DNA of 64,000 bases from NCBI GenBank assembly GCA_004194705.1, contig SADC01000856.1:186001-250000 (forward strand), in the 5' to 3' direction. A program made the position numbers and the translations under genes. Positions 11,387 to 22,443 of this stretch are shown one piece after another (positions within the stretch are counted from its first letter, which is position 1; each line of letters opens with the position of its first letter). The stretch comes from Ditylenchus dipsaci (lineage: Eukaryota; Nematoda; Chromadorea; Rhabditida; Anguinidae). The notes beneath the pieces were generated by a model. The model was not told the origin of the DNA, made no database searches, and worked only from the letters and a program-made list of their open reading frames with translations.

Positions 11387-11850
11387 GGGTTGGCCAGACT
11401 TGCGGACAACATTTTGCGGACGCAACACTTGCGGACCAAATTTTGCGGATGCAACATTCGCGGACGAAAATTTGAGGACAAAGATTTGCGGACGAGACTT
11501 CGCAGATGCAACATTTGCGGACAAACATTTGCGGACCAACCTTTGCGGATAGTTACTTAGAAAAAGAGCAGAAAAAAAGGTATCTCAAGCCGGAGTGAAG
11601 GATGACAGCATTAAAAACTAAGTTAGTCGAACCTGTTACTTAGGCTATGCTTATATGAAGTTCGCAAATTCTCGTCCGCAAATAATTGTCCGCAAGTTCT
11701 CGTCCGCAAATGTTCGTCCGCAAATCTTGCGTCCGCAAGATTTGCGGACGCAGAACTTGAGGCGCAAAACCTCACCCGCAAAGCTTTGACCACAACAATC
11801 ACGTCCATAAACACGCATTCGCAAAATATTGTCCGCAAGTCTGGCCAACC
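11387..11850. mobile_element. MULE-type foldback of TTGCGGACGAA repeats, 9-bp target duplication
   Basis: The 464-bp element begins GGGTTGGCCAGACTTGCGG and ends CCGCAAGTCTGGCCAACC. It is flanked by a perfect 9-bp direct repeat CCGAAATGT (11378-11386 and 11851-11859). Both arms are built of degenerate ~14-bp units carrying TTTGCGGAC, about eleven units in the left arm and inverted ones in the right. A 9-bp duplication with long inverted ends is the signature of Mutator-like elements. The repetitive-peptide ORFs across it are meaningless by-products. Confidence 0.85.
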
Positions 11851-11989
11851 CCGAAATGTAGAGAGTTAGTGTACAGTTGAGTCCGCATTAGTCACACCCC
11901 AAAAGTTCGTTCCCGCAAGGACGACGCAAGGAACCAGGTCGACTAAAACTTTAATTGTAGTACAGTGGAATTTGTAAACAAAAAAAGTC

Positions 11990-12830
11990 GTGAGTTACCG
12001 TTCAAGAATGAATGGAATCCTTCCCAGGCATTGTTTGTTCGGATCGGCTCACGGAAATAGTTCCAATTTGCAGAGGTTTACTCATCCACTCTAAGTTGAA
12101 ATACATCACGAATTGCTTAAAAAGAATTTATCAAACGCAAAATTACTAAAAAGCAACCTTGATTTGCTTTCTGCAATCAACATCTAAACTTATGAGCTCT
12201 GCTTTCAACGATTCGGACCGCATTTGACTAACAATGCTAGGCGGGAGTAATGGCAAGGCAATACACATTCTGACTAGCTGATTAAATCAAAGTACTTGTT
12301 TTTTCTTATCAAAGTACTTGTTTTCAGCAGAGTAGAATGGGAAAAGTCCGAGGACCCGTATTTTCCGAATAATTGCTTGGCTGTAGTGAAGTGCAGCATT
12401 TAATCTTCTATAAAAAATTTGTAAAAAAGAGCGAACTGTTCATCATTACCTCCAGTCTAATTTTTCCTATCACAGCTTTGACTTCAGCGTCATCGAAATC
12501 CATTAGCACCAAACGAAAGACTGGCTCGACGCTCATGCGCTTCCATGCTAGCTTGATTGACTGGAAAATTATTTCGTAGCTCGCAGCATTATTTGTTTTC
12601 ATTAATGCGAATGCCAAAGAAGCCCATTCATCTCCATTCTTCCCAGGAAACTAATGGCGAAGTAAAAATGGTTTAAAAAATGTTCAATATACAGGCCGTA
12701 AATTGTCAGAAGCTGACGGAATGATTTTGGGCACACCTCAAATGTAGCATCAACGGCCAAGTACTTACACTTTGCTGCTGCTTGAAGACTTCTGTCATAG
12801 AGAATAAAGCCACGCAAGTCAATCAATCAC
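11990..12830 (-). pseudogene. Mutator-like (MULE) transposase, partial, several exons
   Basis: Minus-strand exons carry the MULE domain in order: L-A-V-D-A-T-F (first Asp, about 12755), F-R-Q-L-L-T-I-Y-G-L, then after a short intron (to TTAG at about 12652) a G-D-E-W / A-L-M-K-T segment, L-M-D-F-D-D-A-E (second acidic site, about 12490), H-Y-S-Q-A (about 12370), and, after another intron, N-Y-F-R and R-T-N-N-A-W-E-G-F-H (about 12030). These are landmark motifs of the family. A GTAACT donor follows at about 11999, but I find no last exon before the 11.4-11.9 kb element. The N-terminus is missing or lies in unassigned exons above 12840. I infer a decayed or partly deleted autonomous element. 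Confidence 0.8.
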
Positions 12831-13129
12831 TAAGAAGCTCTTAATTACACATAAATAGGTGTGATTAGACCACAGCTATATTTTGTAAGTAAAGTAAAAA
12901 ATACTTACCGTTCCTTGGCCAATGTTTCTTTTGTAAGGTAGGGGCAAGGGTGGTTTGGACAAAAACACACTTGGTACCAAAAGTCACTTAAGACCTGACT
13001 TAATTCAAACAATAACCCAAAACAACTCATTTGAATTAGCGCCAAATATTGGCGCGACATTACCCAACAAGCGCCTCAAACGCTTACAACTAATTTCATC
13101 TCATCTACTCGTCTGATCAGCGAGTTCAT

Positions 13130-13850
13130 TATTTATACAACCCGTTCTCACTATTAACTCTTCCTCAATTTCCAGCTATCAAATTGTCTGTCTGGTGAGA
13201 AGTTCCGAACTTGCACGCAGCACTTACGCAATCTCCGCTATCAAGCATTCGCTCTTTGCCCTCAGCGCCGTTAAGCCATCGCTCCTTCTGACTTCAGCTT
13301 TGGTGGTTCAGCTATGCCAGTCCAATCTCCGCTCTCTGGATCTGGTCGTAAGTTGAGTTTTGGTAATTTGGGAACCGAGCGAGCCATTGACATGGCTCGC
13401 ACATCTAAAGTAATCCAAGGTCGAGGACCTGAACAGTCTCATAGTGAATCCAATACCCGGAAGGGCTTGCAACTAGAAAAGAACCTTTACTCCCTGGAGT
13501 CAATGATGATGGAGAAATTTGGTACGAGTGCCGCAACTCCCTGCAAAGGGAGTTCAATCCTTTTCAGATCGAAGTCATATCCTCTCTCATGAGATCCACA
13601 TTCCTCTGGGTAGAAGACAGCCACCACACAGAGACTATGAAGGGTCGGTGGACCTTAACCGTGAAGCGCTAGTGGATGCTCCAGAAGCCAAGAAGTCGCA
13701 GCCATCGCCAGTCCAGGGGCCATTCCATCAGTCAACCAAGAAGCCAGCCTTTCTCAGCAAAGAATGGGCCGTCAAGAATCCAATAGCATCTATGCATTTG
13801 TATTGTACCTGTGAGAGCCCTAGTGGCTCTCGATTGAATAAAATAAACCT
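13130..13850 (+). other. Possible small transcription unit or solo LTR
   Basis: The segment is less AT-rich than its surroundings. It has a TATA-like TATTTATACAA (about 13131), overlapping reading frames from 13314 (92 codons) and 13519, a stem-loop (GAGAGCC, loop, GGCTCTC at 13811-13829) and AATAAAATAAA (13837-13847). Just upstream is the palindrome GCGCCAAATATTGGCGC (about 13039). This could be a short gene or an LTR with promoter and poly(A) signal. I found no TG..CA ends with a target duplication and no domain in the frames. Confidence 0.3.
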
Positions 13851-13919
13851 CCTTCATAAGTCTTGTGCGTGTCAAACATTCTACATTTTACTCTTTGTAG
13901 GCATTCGGTAGTTCGAAGG

Positions 13920-14540
13920 GTCCTCCACGTTCAAAACTCCTGCTCTTCGAGCTCTTCCCAGTTGGTATCGAACTTCCTCATAACTTGGAACTTCATAGCG
14001 ATAGAAATGGATGCGTGACATTTTCTTGCTTCTTCTTGGACATTTCAAGGGCAATTTTTTCGTACTAAGAAATTCTGGCTAACTAAGTATTCAATTTAGA
14101 GATTGAGTTACCTCTCAAATGTAGCCATAAGTAATGATGTCACTTCTGTTCTGACTTCTTCACGCATTTTTTCTGTTCAGATCCAAGGCGATGACTTCAT
14201 TCGCAGTGAATTGTTGCAATTCTTGTGATGAGTGGCACCATTTGTCTGTACTGTCTTGTGGCAACCAGTTCTGTTAGACTCGACCATGAACTGAGGTTCA
14301 GATTTTTTGAGATCGTTTCGAATGCTAGGAAAGATAATGTAACCCAAAAGCCATTATGAGAATTTCAACTTACATTTCGCATCTCAAGCAAATGAAATAA
14401 TTTGACTCTTCTGATTTTTTTCAACTTTCAAAGACTGTAAAGATTTGACTCCTCCAAAACTGCTGTCATATCTCCGTCGAACTTTGTCTTTATTGCACTA
14501 AATTTTTTGATGAAAATACGGGTATATTTCCCAATAAAGA
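13920..14540. other. Unassigned, possible exon debris
   Basis: A short plus-strand frame near 14195-14270 has Cys/His spacing resembling a PHD-type finger, and a short minus-strand frame ends in GAG then GTAACT near 14110. Neither is long enough to call. Confidence 0.3.
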
Positions 14541-14554
14541 ATCTTACATGATGA

Positions 14555-14740
14555 TCACTTTTGTTCTTCTTTTGGAAGAGGATGACTCATCGTTGGTTTG
14601 CTGACTTTCCACCCATATTCAGAAAGAATTTTAGCTTCTACATCTTTCAGTTTCATGGTTCGAATCTTCAGCTGGTTCAACCACACCAAAACATCCTTAT
14701 TGGACCATTTGAAAACAACGGCTTCATCTTTTCTAAATAG
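14555..14740 (-). CDS. Putative orphan exon, unknown protein
   Basis: An open minus-strand stretch starts after TCTATTTAG (about 14737) and runs to a stop at 14555. It is rich in W, K and V with the pattern W-S-N-K-D-V-L-V-W-L, reminiscent of the start of SAM domains (W-s-x-x-D-V-x-x-W-L). It has no neighbouring exon that I can join, so the SAM reading is only a suggestion. Confidence 0.3.
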   Translation of the reverse strand, partial: LFRKDEAVVFKWSNKDVLVWLNQLKIRTMKLKDVEAKILSEYGWKVSKPTMSHPLPKEEQK

Positions 14741-14799
14741 ATTACAACCAGTAACCACACATAAAAGAATAATGCAAATGGTACTTCTTTAGTTTACAT

Positions 14800-16240
14800 C
14801 ACACCTCATTTTTTCGATTTTCTTCCAAATTTTTTATTCCCTTACTCGCAAACATACATATAAACAATTTGAGACCACTGAACTTGTATTACTACTACTT
14901 GTACTTATTATGTATTATTACTACTTGTAGTATACAGATCATTTGAATAGCATACATGTGGATAATACAATAAAAACAGTCATTCAAGTTAATATCTGAA
15001 GGCTAAAATTCAAATTTTGGTGAAAAAAGCAGTAGAGGGGGGGGCAGTGCACTTGGGCATTTACGGTCATCAACAACTATGGTCCTTTAACATACAGTTG
15101 CGTACAATTGATAATGCTTGATGAAATATTTTTGTTATTCAGCAATTTTACTCATAATAATGTGCGTTGTCAATTGATCAAATGAACAGTTTCAGAGAAA
15201 ATTTCATGATCTACAAGACTGTTAAAACAGATACTAAAAATACCAAGACTTTTTCCACAAAATTGCCTTTTTAAATTGCCCTCGTTTTTTAGCCCGACAA
15301 CTAATAGTGCCCGAATCATAACTTTGAAGAAATCAATGTGCTTTTTTAGTGTAACGTGATTTTTTAATAACTTTCATCGTGACTTTTCCCAGTATATTCA
15401 AACAATAAGTTTGACTTACCGAATTGTAGCTGTGAAATAGTAATTTCAAACACTTATTAAAAATCACAATACACTTAAAAGGCATAATGATTCCGCGACT
15501 GTATATTACTTATTCGACATATTTATATTGCCATTGACATTTTCATAGTTAACGAATTTCAAATGCCTAACAATATTTTATAGTCACAAGTTTCACATAG
15601 TCCCCGGGGCGCTTATTTTTCGAAACCATAAAATATTTGAAAACAATCAAAATGCCTTTCCAAAATTTTAGCAAAAAATAGGGGGGGGCGCTTATTAAGC
15701 GGGCGCTTATTAGCAGGAAATTAGTATTTATAGTTCAGAAGTTTACATAGTCACTCGATTTTCGTAGTTTTTGCGGTGCGGGCGAAATTGCTGAAGAATT
15801 CTGCAGAACTCTACGGGAGAAATCTTTGAAATTCTTTGAGAATTCTTCCATTGCCCAACCCTGAAAACTTTGAAAAGATTAATTTTAATGTTGATTTTCT
15901 TAAGGAATTTAAAAGGTACACCATACCTTAAATACAAAAATTCCATACAAAAAAAGATTGATCGGTGCAGAAATAATCAGTTTAAATTCTGAACAAACGC
16001 AATATTTTCAACAAACGGACTTTCCGTGATAATTATATCTTAAAATGTATTCCGAACTTTGGACTACCCGATGTTAGACTTTATCAACTTTTGTATGATT
16101 AATAAACTTCAAACGAATCAGGTTTTTTATGAACAAAATTCTTTTTTTTCAATATTCGCTTAATAAAAAATCTGCACTTGAATTTTTGTACTCTTCTTCT
16201 TATTTTCCCATGATGACCTCGTTTTTTTTATTGATTTTTT
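14800..16240. other. Intergenic with a CCGTATT-related fragment
   Basis: No gene. About 14885-14935 has TACTACTTGTA simple repeats and 15038-15046 a G run. About 15600-15725 holds GGGGCGCTTATTTTTCGAAA and two GGGCGCTTATTA words, the internal part of a CCGTATT-type MITE without clean ends. Confidence 0.4.
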
Positions 16241-16259
16241 TTATTGCCTCTCCGCACAA

Positions 16260-17340
16260 CATACTCTAAAACTTTTCCCTCGCATATTTTCTGCTTGAGT
16301 AACATTTCTCGAAGTGCGCGAAGAGACATCCCTCTGAACGCAACTGCATTATATTTTTCCATCTGCTCACGAGAGGGTCCATATAGTTATGTAAGAGGAG
16401 AGCCACATGATAAACGAGTTGCTTGCTGGGTGGCACATCAATCGGACGAGAAAATTCAATGTGCACGGCTTGGCGCAAATGCATTTACCACATGACGAGC
16501 ACTAAAAGGCAGTAGCACTTACGCTGAGAGGACAGTGTTGTAGAGCATTTCGATCTTGTCGAGTCTCAGTGAACAGCTTGATCATGTAGTCCAAAGGCCA
16601 AATCCACATCAGCAACGACGAGTAGGTACAAGGCTTATCCCTTCCAGCGGTCAGCAGCAGGAATGCAACTTCAGCACTCTCCAGATATCCTCTTAATAGC
16701 AAACTTGTGTAAAGACCAGAATCTGAAATTCACCAAGCTGTACAACAACAACTAACATTGAAATTAGAAGACACCTACCTGATTGACGCCGGAAGCACCG
16801 ATATCCACCGCCATGAAACGACTTGAGCATCACAGAGAGCGAGCAGCACTTGCGAATGGAGCCATACAGCTCACCACTTTTGTCCCGGACGAGTTCTTGC
16901 GATAGCTTGCCATCGAGACACAATCACATGTGGAATCCATACAGAGCATTGAACTCCTGAGCGTTTCGTAACCACTGATCCTACAAAAAATGTGAGCATG
17001 AAGAGAATGAAGCTATTAGCAGGCTGACTGTTTTTGGAGCAGGCAAGTGAATGGATCCAGAACATGATGATAGATTTGCCACTTCTTCGCAGATGTCTGA
17101 GGCTGTCTTCACACCAATCGCAAATTCATGCTGTAATGCCCATAAGAAACATGTGCAATATGCATAAAGCTAACAACGATTACTTACAAAGGACATACCT
17201 GAGAAAGTCGCCAACCGATATCGAGGAAGAAGAGGTCGGACATGAGTAAGCTGATGCATCAATTCGTTCTCCACCAGTTCCAGAAGCTCATCAAACCGTC
17301 GAGGCGAAAGTCGGCAGAAAGGGCGAAATCCTTTGGGTCA
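16260..17340 (-). pseudogene. PIF/Harbinger transposase, decayed, several exons
   Basis: Minus-strand exons fit the Harbinger order. An F-D-E-L-L motif and a leucine-rich helix (17310-17210) end at a GTATGT donor. An exon after ATTACAG (about 17132) reads H-E-F-A-I-G-V-x-T-A-S-x-I-C-E-E-V. Next is a D-G-K motif (first Asp, about 16913) with G-G-Y-R-C-F, interrupted by one stop at about 16929. An exon with D-S-G-L-Y-T (second Asp) runs 16715-16510, then a C-terminal V-x-N-A-F and L-L-H-N-Y motif (16480-16370). These are family hallmarks. Stops and shifts make it non-functional. I could not delimit the terminal repeats. Confidence 0.75.
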
Positions 17341-17344
17341 TCAG

Positions 17345-17735
17345 AGCGATAGTACCGTCGAATATTTCCATGCCGTACTGCAGCGCGAACCTATATGCAT
17401 GCGGCGGCCGAATGTATTAGAAGTCGCTTTCTTTTTGCTAGCTGTTTTTACGCTGAGGATCACATATAGAGAGAGCAAAGAAAGAGCAACAGCGTCCATA
17501 CCTATAATGAGTAAAAGGTGAGCAACAAATTGTGAACCATGCGGTCAATTCAACGAGCGACAAGCAGAAAACAGGCAATTAGCACAACAGTTAACAACAG
17601 GCTGAATTCCTCACAATCGATAAAACAAGGCCATCAGCAGAAAAACAAGCCTATATACACAAGAATATTTACAAGAAAATGATGCACGAGCGGGACATTA
17701 AACTTGAGGGCTGCGGGTTGCAAAATCGTTAAAAA
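17345..17735. other. No gene seen
   Basis: Sequence between the Harbinger relic and the GAAACGGTTTC cluster, possibly the 5' part of the same transposon. A HTH-like minus-strand stretch continues to about 17390. Confidence 0.3.
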
Positions 17736-17736
17736 A

Positions 17737-17880
17737 AGGTTCCAGGAAACGGTTTCAAGAGTTTCGAGAAAAGGTTTCAAGTGTTGCGTGAAACGGTTTC
17801 ATGTGTCCAAGAAACCGTTTCTAAGAAACTAATGGTTTCCAAGAAACCCTTGAAACCGTTTCCTGGAAACTGGTTTATGC
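17737..17880. repeat. Cluster of inverted GAAACGGTTTC repeats
   Basis: CCAGGAAACGGTTTCAAGAG at the left pairs with CTTGAAACCGTTTCCTGG at the right. Between them the palindromic word GAAACGGTTTC or its parts recur about eight times. Purine-rich GAGAGTGA repeats follow at 17920-18000. Confidence 0.6.
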
Positions 17881-18143
17881 AACGGTTTCACGAGTATAAA
17901 ATGCCATTGGGTACACTGAAAGTGAGAGTGAGAGTGAAGTAAGACTAAGAGACAAATTTTTCCTATTGGTACAACACTGAGAGTGAAAGGCAGAGTGGAG
18001 TGAAAGGAGAAACCGCTAGTTGTATATGTGGCCTTACAGGACACGAACCACTCCAGGACTGAAGTTTCTATTTCAAATCGTGTTCAGGACACGATTGTAT
18101 AGGGTTATCAAAGTTATTCCAGTGAAGAAAAAATAATTGGTTC

Positions 18144-18250
18144 TTACGGGTTATCCGCACCACCTTAATTTTTTCATGAAAAAACAGCTTGGTCCCCCCT
18201 GTTGTTTTTCATGAAAAATTAAGGTGTGTCGGTAACCCGTAATAACCAAA
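18144..18250. repeat. Hairpin repeat, about 105 bp
   Basis: GGTTCTTACGGGTTATCCGC at the left pairs with the inverse of GGTAACCCGTAATAACC at the right. Arms include CACCTTAATTTTTTCATG and CATGAAAAATTAAGGTG around a CTTGGTCCCCC loop. No coding content. Confidence 0.6.
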
Positions 18251-18259
18251 TAATTTTTG

Positions 18260-19005
18260 CTACTACGGGATTCGAATCTGTGACTTCAAAAATTGCGGAA
18301 ATGAGTTTTGCGCAAATGAGTAGTAACGAGCTGTCCATCGCTTGCATAATTTTTAAAGAAAAAAGTGATTGACGGATTTTATAAGAAAGACATATTGTTT
18401 GTTCAGTTTTCGCTTAATAAAATGTATGCGTATTTTCTTGATTCTTCATTTATCCCACGATATTTTTTACAAAAAATATACAATTTCGATATTTTCTTGG
18501 ATACTTCAATATGATAAATTCATTTTTTCGAAATTTTAGGTGTTTGTTGTCTCTGCAAATTATAAGTTCCTTTTTAACTTTGAATAATTTTTTCAAACTT
18601 GTAGCAACTAGTACCTTCGTTCTTTCCTCTAGGTAATTGGGTATTACATCAGTCCATGCTTCAGTACTGGGTTTTTTTTATCCAAATATCCATATTTTTC
18701 ATTATAAAACCCTGTTCTTGACACGGTTTTGTTCCGTATACAGTGGTTTTGAATTACTTTTGCCTGAATTTTTAATTCGAGAGATCATACTCTTCTCGGT
18801 TTCCCCTTATCACCTAGTCGCACACTCCTGCACAGTTCCTAGAATATAAAAGCAAAGAAAGCGTCAAAATTTATTCCACAAAAAAAGTAATACAAAGCAT
18901 TGTGCAACAAATAAAACAGAATCTTTTTGAAATGGAATACGAACTTCTTGCAGAGTTAGCTCTCAAAACTATATACTGTTACAATCTAATTGTTAACGAA
19001 ATTAT
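18260..19005. other. No gene seen; 3' flank of the MATH gene
   Basis: AT-rich sequence downstream of the MATH stop codon at 19011. It will include the 3' untranslated region; reverse-strand AATAAA-like signals occur near 18915 but none is decisive. The 70-codon plus-strand ORF has no support. Confidence 0.35.
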
Positions 19006-19010
19006 TACCT

Positions 19011-21240
19011 CTATTTACGCTTCTTGAACCAAAAATTGACCTTCATCTCAACATTGCCTTCAGCGTCCACATAGCCGTTTTCGGTGTTGAAGAGATCATC
19101 CCATGTGACGAAAAATCCCAATATTTTATAGTAGCCACATAAATCACCGTACTCCAAAGTTTTCTAAATGAAAAGTAAATTATTACAAACATAACAATAA
19201 AAAAACAACTTGTCGTCTTCCACCCTTTCTTCGAAATTGACCAAAAAACACTCAGCTTCAACATAATAATCACTGCTCTTTTCCTTATTAAAAAGAAAAG
19301 GAAGGCAATAATCCCCCTCTTTGTATTGGAAATATCTACACGCCTGAAATATACAGGGTGGCGCAATTGTTTCGGGTACATTTGTTTTGTTCATAACTTT
19401 TTAAATTCGCGGTCATTTTTTTTCGCTGACCACTCATTCAAAAGCCCTTTCTTTGCCATTTTGTTTAAAAAAAAGAACGCGCCGATATGATTAAAAATCA
19501 CCGAGATATGGCTGTTTTTGTGAAGGCGTTGGGTTTCACCATTTTTTCGATTTTTAGATGCCTTACTCCAATCAAGAGAAAGCGCGAATCTTCGTGTGGT
19601 GGATCGAGAGCCAAAGCAGCTATGTAGTGTTCAAGCGACGAGTGCTTAATGCAAAAAGAAAATAAGCTTATTGTTAACTGGTGGAAAAAGAAAAACCCCA
19701 ACCTTGAGAATACGCTGAATTGTTCTTCTTGATGGCATCCCATCTAGCATCGCTACGCTTCTTGGACTTGAATGACGATCAGCTGTAAACAAAGAGAGTA
19801 CCTCGGCCTTCTTCTGATCTGTGCGCACCCACCTTAAACACATTGCATTTCACGTCGACTAAAAATTGTTCAAAACCAACTTTGTTCCTTTTTTGTCTTT
19901 TCGCTGAACACTTCCGGACTCCACGAACATTTGATTCCATCGAATAACATTGTCTCGCTTTGGCACTTGGGCATGACGACCCATTTCCCTTCGCACTCGT
20001 CGCCTGAACACTGCATAGCTGCTTTGGGTCTCGATCCACCACACGAAGATTCGCGCTTTCTCTTGATTGGAGTAAGGCATCTAAAATCGAAAAAATGGTG
20101 AAACCCAACGCCTTCACAAAAACAGCCATATCTCGGTGATTTTTAATCATATCGGCGCGTTCTTTTTTTTAAACAAAATGGAAAAGAAAGGGCTTTTGAA
20201 TGAGTGGTCAGCGAAAAAAATGACCGCGAATTTAAAAAGTTATGAACAAAACAAATGTACCCGAAAAAATTGCGCCACCCTGTATTTAGAAAAAAAATAA
20301 AGAAAATATTAACTTACCAGGATGTATTAGCAACCTCCACAAAGTCTGAGTTATAAACAGTTTGAAGGTTGGCATTGGCGCAAAAGCGGCTATTGCCGAG
20401 AAAACCAAGTGGAGACGCAATGACCTTGAGGTTGAACTTGAAATGGAGATGACCGGGAGTAAAAACTAAAGCTTCGACTGAATGCCAACATTCTACAAAC
20501 CGTAATAGCAACATACAGCATTTGAAGACATGTTTCATCAGATAATCTGGATGAGGCAGATGAGGCTTGTACTTTACAAGATCTTAATTTACAGTAAATA
20601 CGGTCAGCAATTACCTGAATGTTTACTATAGCTTGTCAATTTAATTGTTACCTTCGACTTCAAGCTTAAGACTACTAAAGTCTTTCTTCAACAACTTCAA
20701 GCCCTCGATATCCTCTTCTGTGGACCTCAGACGGGAATAATACTGTTTACGGATCCTTTAAGCCTGGAGATATTCGTCTTCTCAACTATAAGAAAACAAA
20801 TCAAATTTTTTTCTTTCTTCAAAAAAGTAACCCTTTATAAACTCATCTTTGAGGTCAACCACCATTTCCTCCACTCTCTTTAGAGCATCTTTTTGAGTAA
20901 CAAAACGCGAAAAATTCTCAGCCAAGGATCCCTGAAACTGGGCGATCACCATCTCCTTCTTTTCATTATCGACCTGAATTTGAATTTTACACAAAAATGT
21001 ACGAAAAAATGCTTCTAACGTTCTGTTTCTCCGAAGCGATTTCAAGTCGAGTAATCTTGTTTTGCATATCAGTATTCTTCTTTTGCTCATCTTTAACAAA
21101 AATTAATTTTTTAACCAAAAGCAGATCGTTCCAACTTTTTAGCTCAACCCTGATATCACTGACCATTTCCAGCGTTTTTTCAGAGTATTTCCAGGGCAAG
21201 AATACGAGAAATATTCATAGCTGAGGACTTTTGAAGCTGG
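19011..21240 (-). CDS. Coiled-coil + MATH (TRAF-like) domain protein gene
   Basis: At least six minus-strand exons: about 21240-21020, 20973-20832, 20785-20652, about 20540-20318, 19343-19196 and 19163-19011 (TAG at 19011-19013). The first three encode a charged coiled coil. The last three encode a MATH fold: W-R-V-D-I strand, a D-Y-Y-V-E-A-E-C strand, and the hallmark F-V-x-W-D-D-L-F-N-x-E-N-G-Y near the end. MATH domains bind partner peptides, as in TRAFs and speckle-type adaptors; the coiled coil suggests trimer-like assembly. Single-base frame changes occur in the first exon (about 21170), near 20720 and in a G run at about 19315. A foldback transposon sits in the intron 20317-19344. The 5' start is not certain. 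Confidence 0.75.
19352..20284 (-). mobile_element. Foldback derivative of a mariner-type element (long arms contain transposase start)
   Basis: TA-flanked, 933 bp, ends TACAGGGTGGCGC. The two arms are inverted copies of about 300 bp. Each includes the terminus, an untranslated leader and the first ~30 codons of a transposase (start M-P-Y-S-N-Q-E-K). The right arm continues on the minus strand into the rest of a DUF4817-like helix-turn-helix and, past an intron, a second HTH (S-P-R-S-V and R-R-T-I-Q-R-I-L, about 19740), then stops where the left arm begins. The catalytic domain is absent. The left terminus lies 7 nt from the splice acceptor of the host MATH exon at 19343. Confidence 0.85.
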
Positions 21241-21632
21241 GCGTCCTCCTTTTCTCTGATGTTGGCCTGAATTCAAGTCCAGAATGCACCATTATAAAGT
21301 TCAAAGTTAGTTATTGTTCAAAATTGATACGTATGGTTAAAGTTAGAGTTAAAGATAATTCTAAGGCTAATTTTTCATTATATGCATCAATTATAAAGTT
21401 GAAGTTTAACTTTAAAGTTATATTGCGTTGATGCATAAGTCCTGCATCCACCCCTTTGTGCCCTAACACTTCTGGATGGGTTTCGAAAATCGATTTCTTG
21501 TATGATTCGGTCGAGCGAAAATTGGTGGGTTTGAGTGCATGTCAGACGGTTAGAGAAAGCCTTTTCTCTTGTCTATTTTCTGTAATTCAGAGACATCGAA
21601 AGCAAATGTTTATTCAAATCAAAAAACTTCAC

Positions 21633-21880
21633 TTAGTCATGATCAAAGTAGTCTCCTTCTGCATCGATAACCATTTGCCATCTTTCAGGCAATTGATCAA
21701 AACCACGGGCGTAAAAACCGTCCTCTCTTGACGCAAAAAAATTATCCAAATCTGTGATGAGATCAAAGAGAATGTCGTAGTGCTTGCCTCTTAGCCAGTT
21801 CTTCAGGGAGCGAAACAAGTGATAGTCGGACGGAGCCAAAACAGGAGAATAAGGAGGATGAGGGGCAAATATCCAAACAC
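21633..21880 (-). pseudogene. Mariner transposase C-terminus (DD34D-type), truncated
   Basis: A minus-strand frame contains Y-S-P-x-L-A-P-S-D-Y-H-L-F with the last catalytic Asp, followed by F-F-A-S and L-P-E-R-W-Q, ending at a stop at 21633. This is the C-terminal quarter of a classical mariner. Upstream coding stops at about 21880 and no terminal repeats are visible. Confidence 0.85.
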
Positions 21881-22049
21881 TGGAACAACAGGCGGCTATC
21901 GGCGCCTCTATCCTATTTTAAATTTTAAAAAATATCATTCATCTCACACTCCCTGATACCCCTTTTGTGTACCTCCGTCTCTCTGGCTACCTTTTCGTGG
22001 GTACTCTTTTCCTGCCTTCAAAGTTTTCGTTCACTCTTCTCCCCGATAC

Positions 22050-22360
22050 TTTACTGGTGGTTTGGGGGATGTCCAGGTAGTTAAGTCCCATTCTGGTTGT
22101 TTCGCGTGGTTCAAGCTCGATCTTGGCCTGGTCCTGGTCACTATCCTGGTGGTCTGGGGTCCAGGCCCATCCTGCTGATTAAGGCTATCCACGTAGTGTA
22201 GGACCTATCCTGGTAGTTCGAGCACCATCCCGGTGGTTTTGGCCACATCTGGTGGTTCGGGCCCCCATCCTTGTGGTTGGTGGTATTTAAGTCGTTCGAG
22301 CGCCATCCTGCAGATTGAGGGCTATCCACGTGGTTTGGACATATCCTGGTGGAACAAAGA
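22050..22360. repeat. Degenerate minisatellite (CCATCCTGGTGGTTCG units)
   Basis: Words of the type CATCCTGGTGGTTCGGGC recur every 20-35 bp. A longer unit (CCATCCTG..GATTRAGGSCTATCCACGT) occurs twice, about 140 bp apart, indicating a higher-order period. The ORFs over it on both strands arise from the repeat. Confidence 0.6.
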
Positions 22361-22443
22361 ATTTGTTGCAAACCCAATAGTTAGTTTCCTTTGCAGTTGT
22401 AGGATAACTCGAAGGCCTATGATTTACATCTCAAATTTACATG

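Noticed and set aside
11380..11850. CRISPR-like array of TTGCGGACGAA repeats
   Set aside because: Units are ~14 bp, degenerate, without unique spacers of constant length, and inverted in the two halves; target duplications show a transposon.
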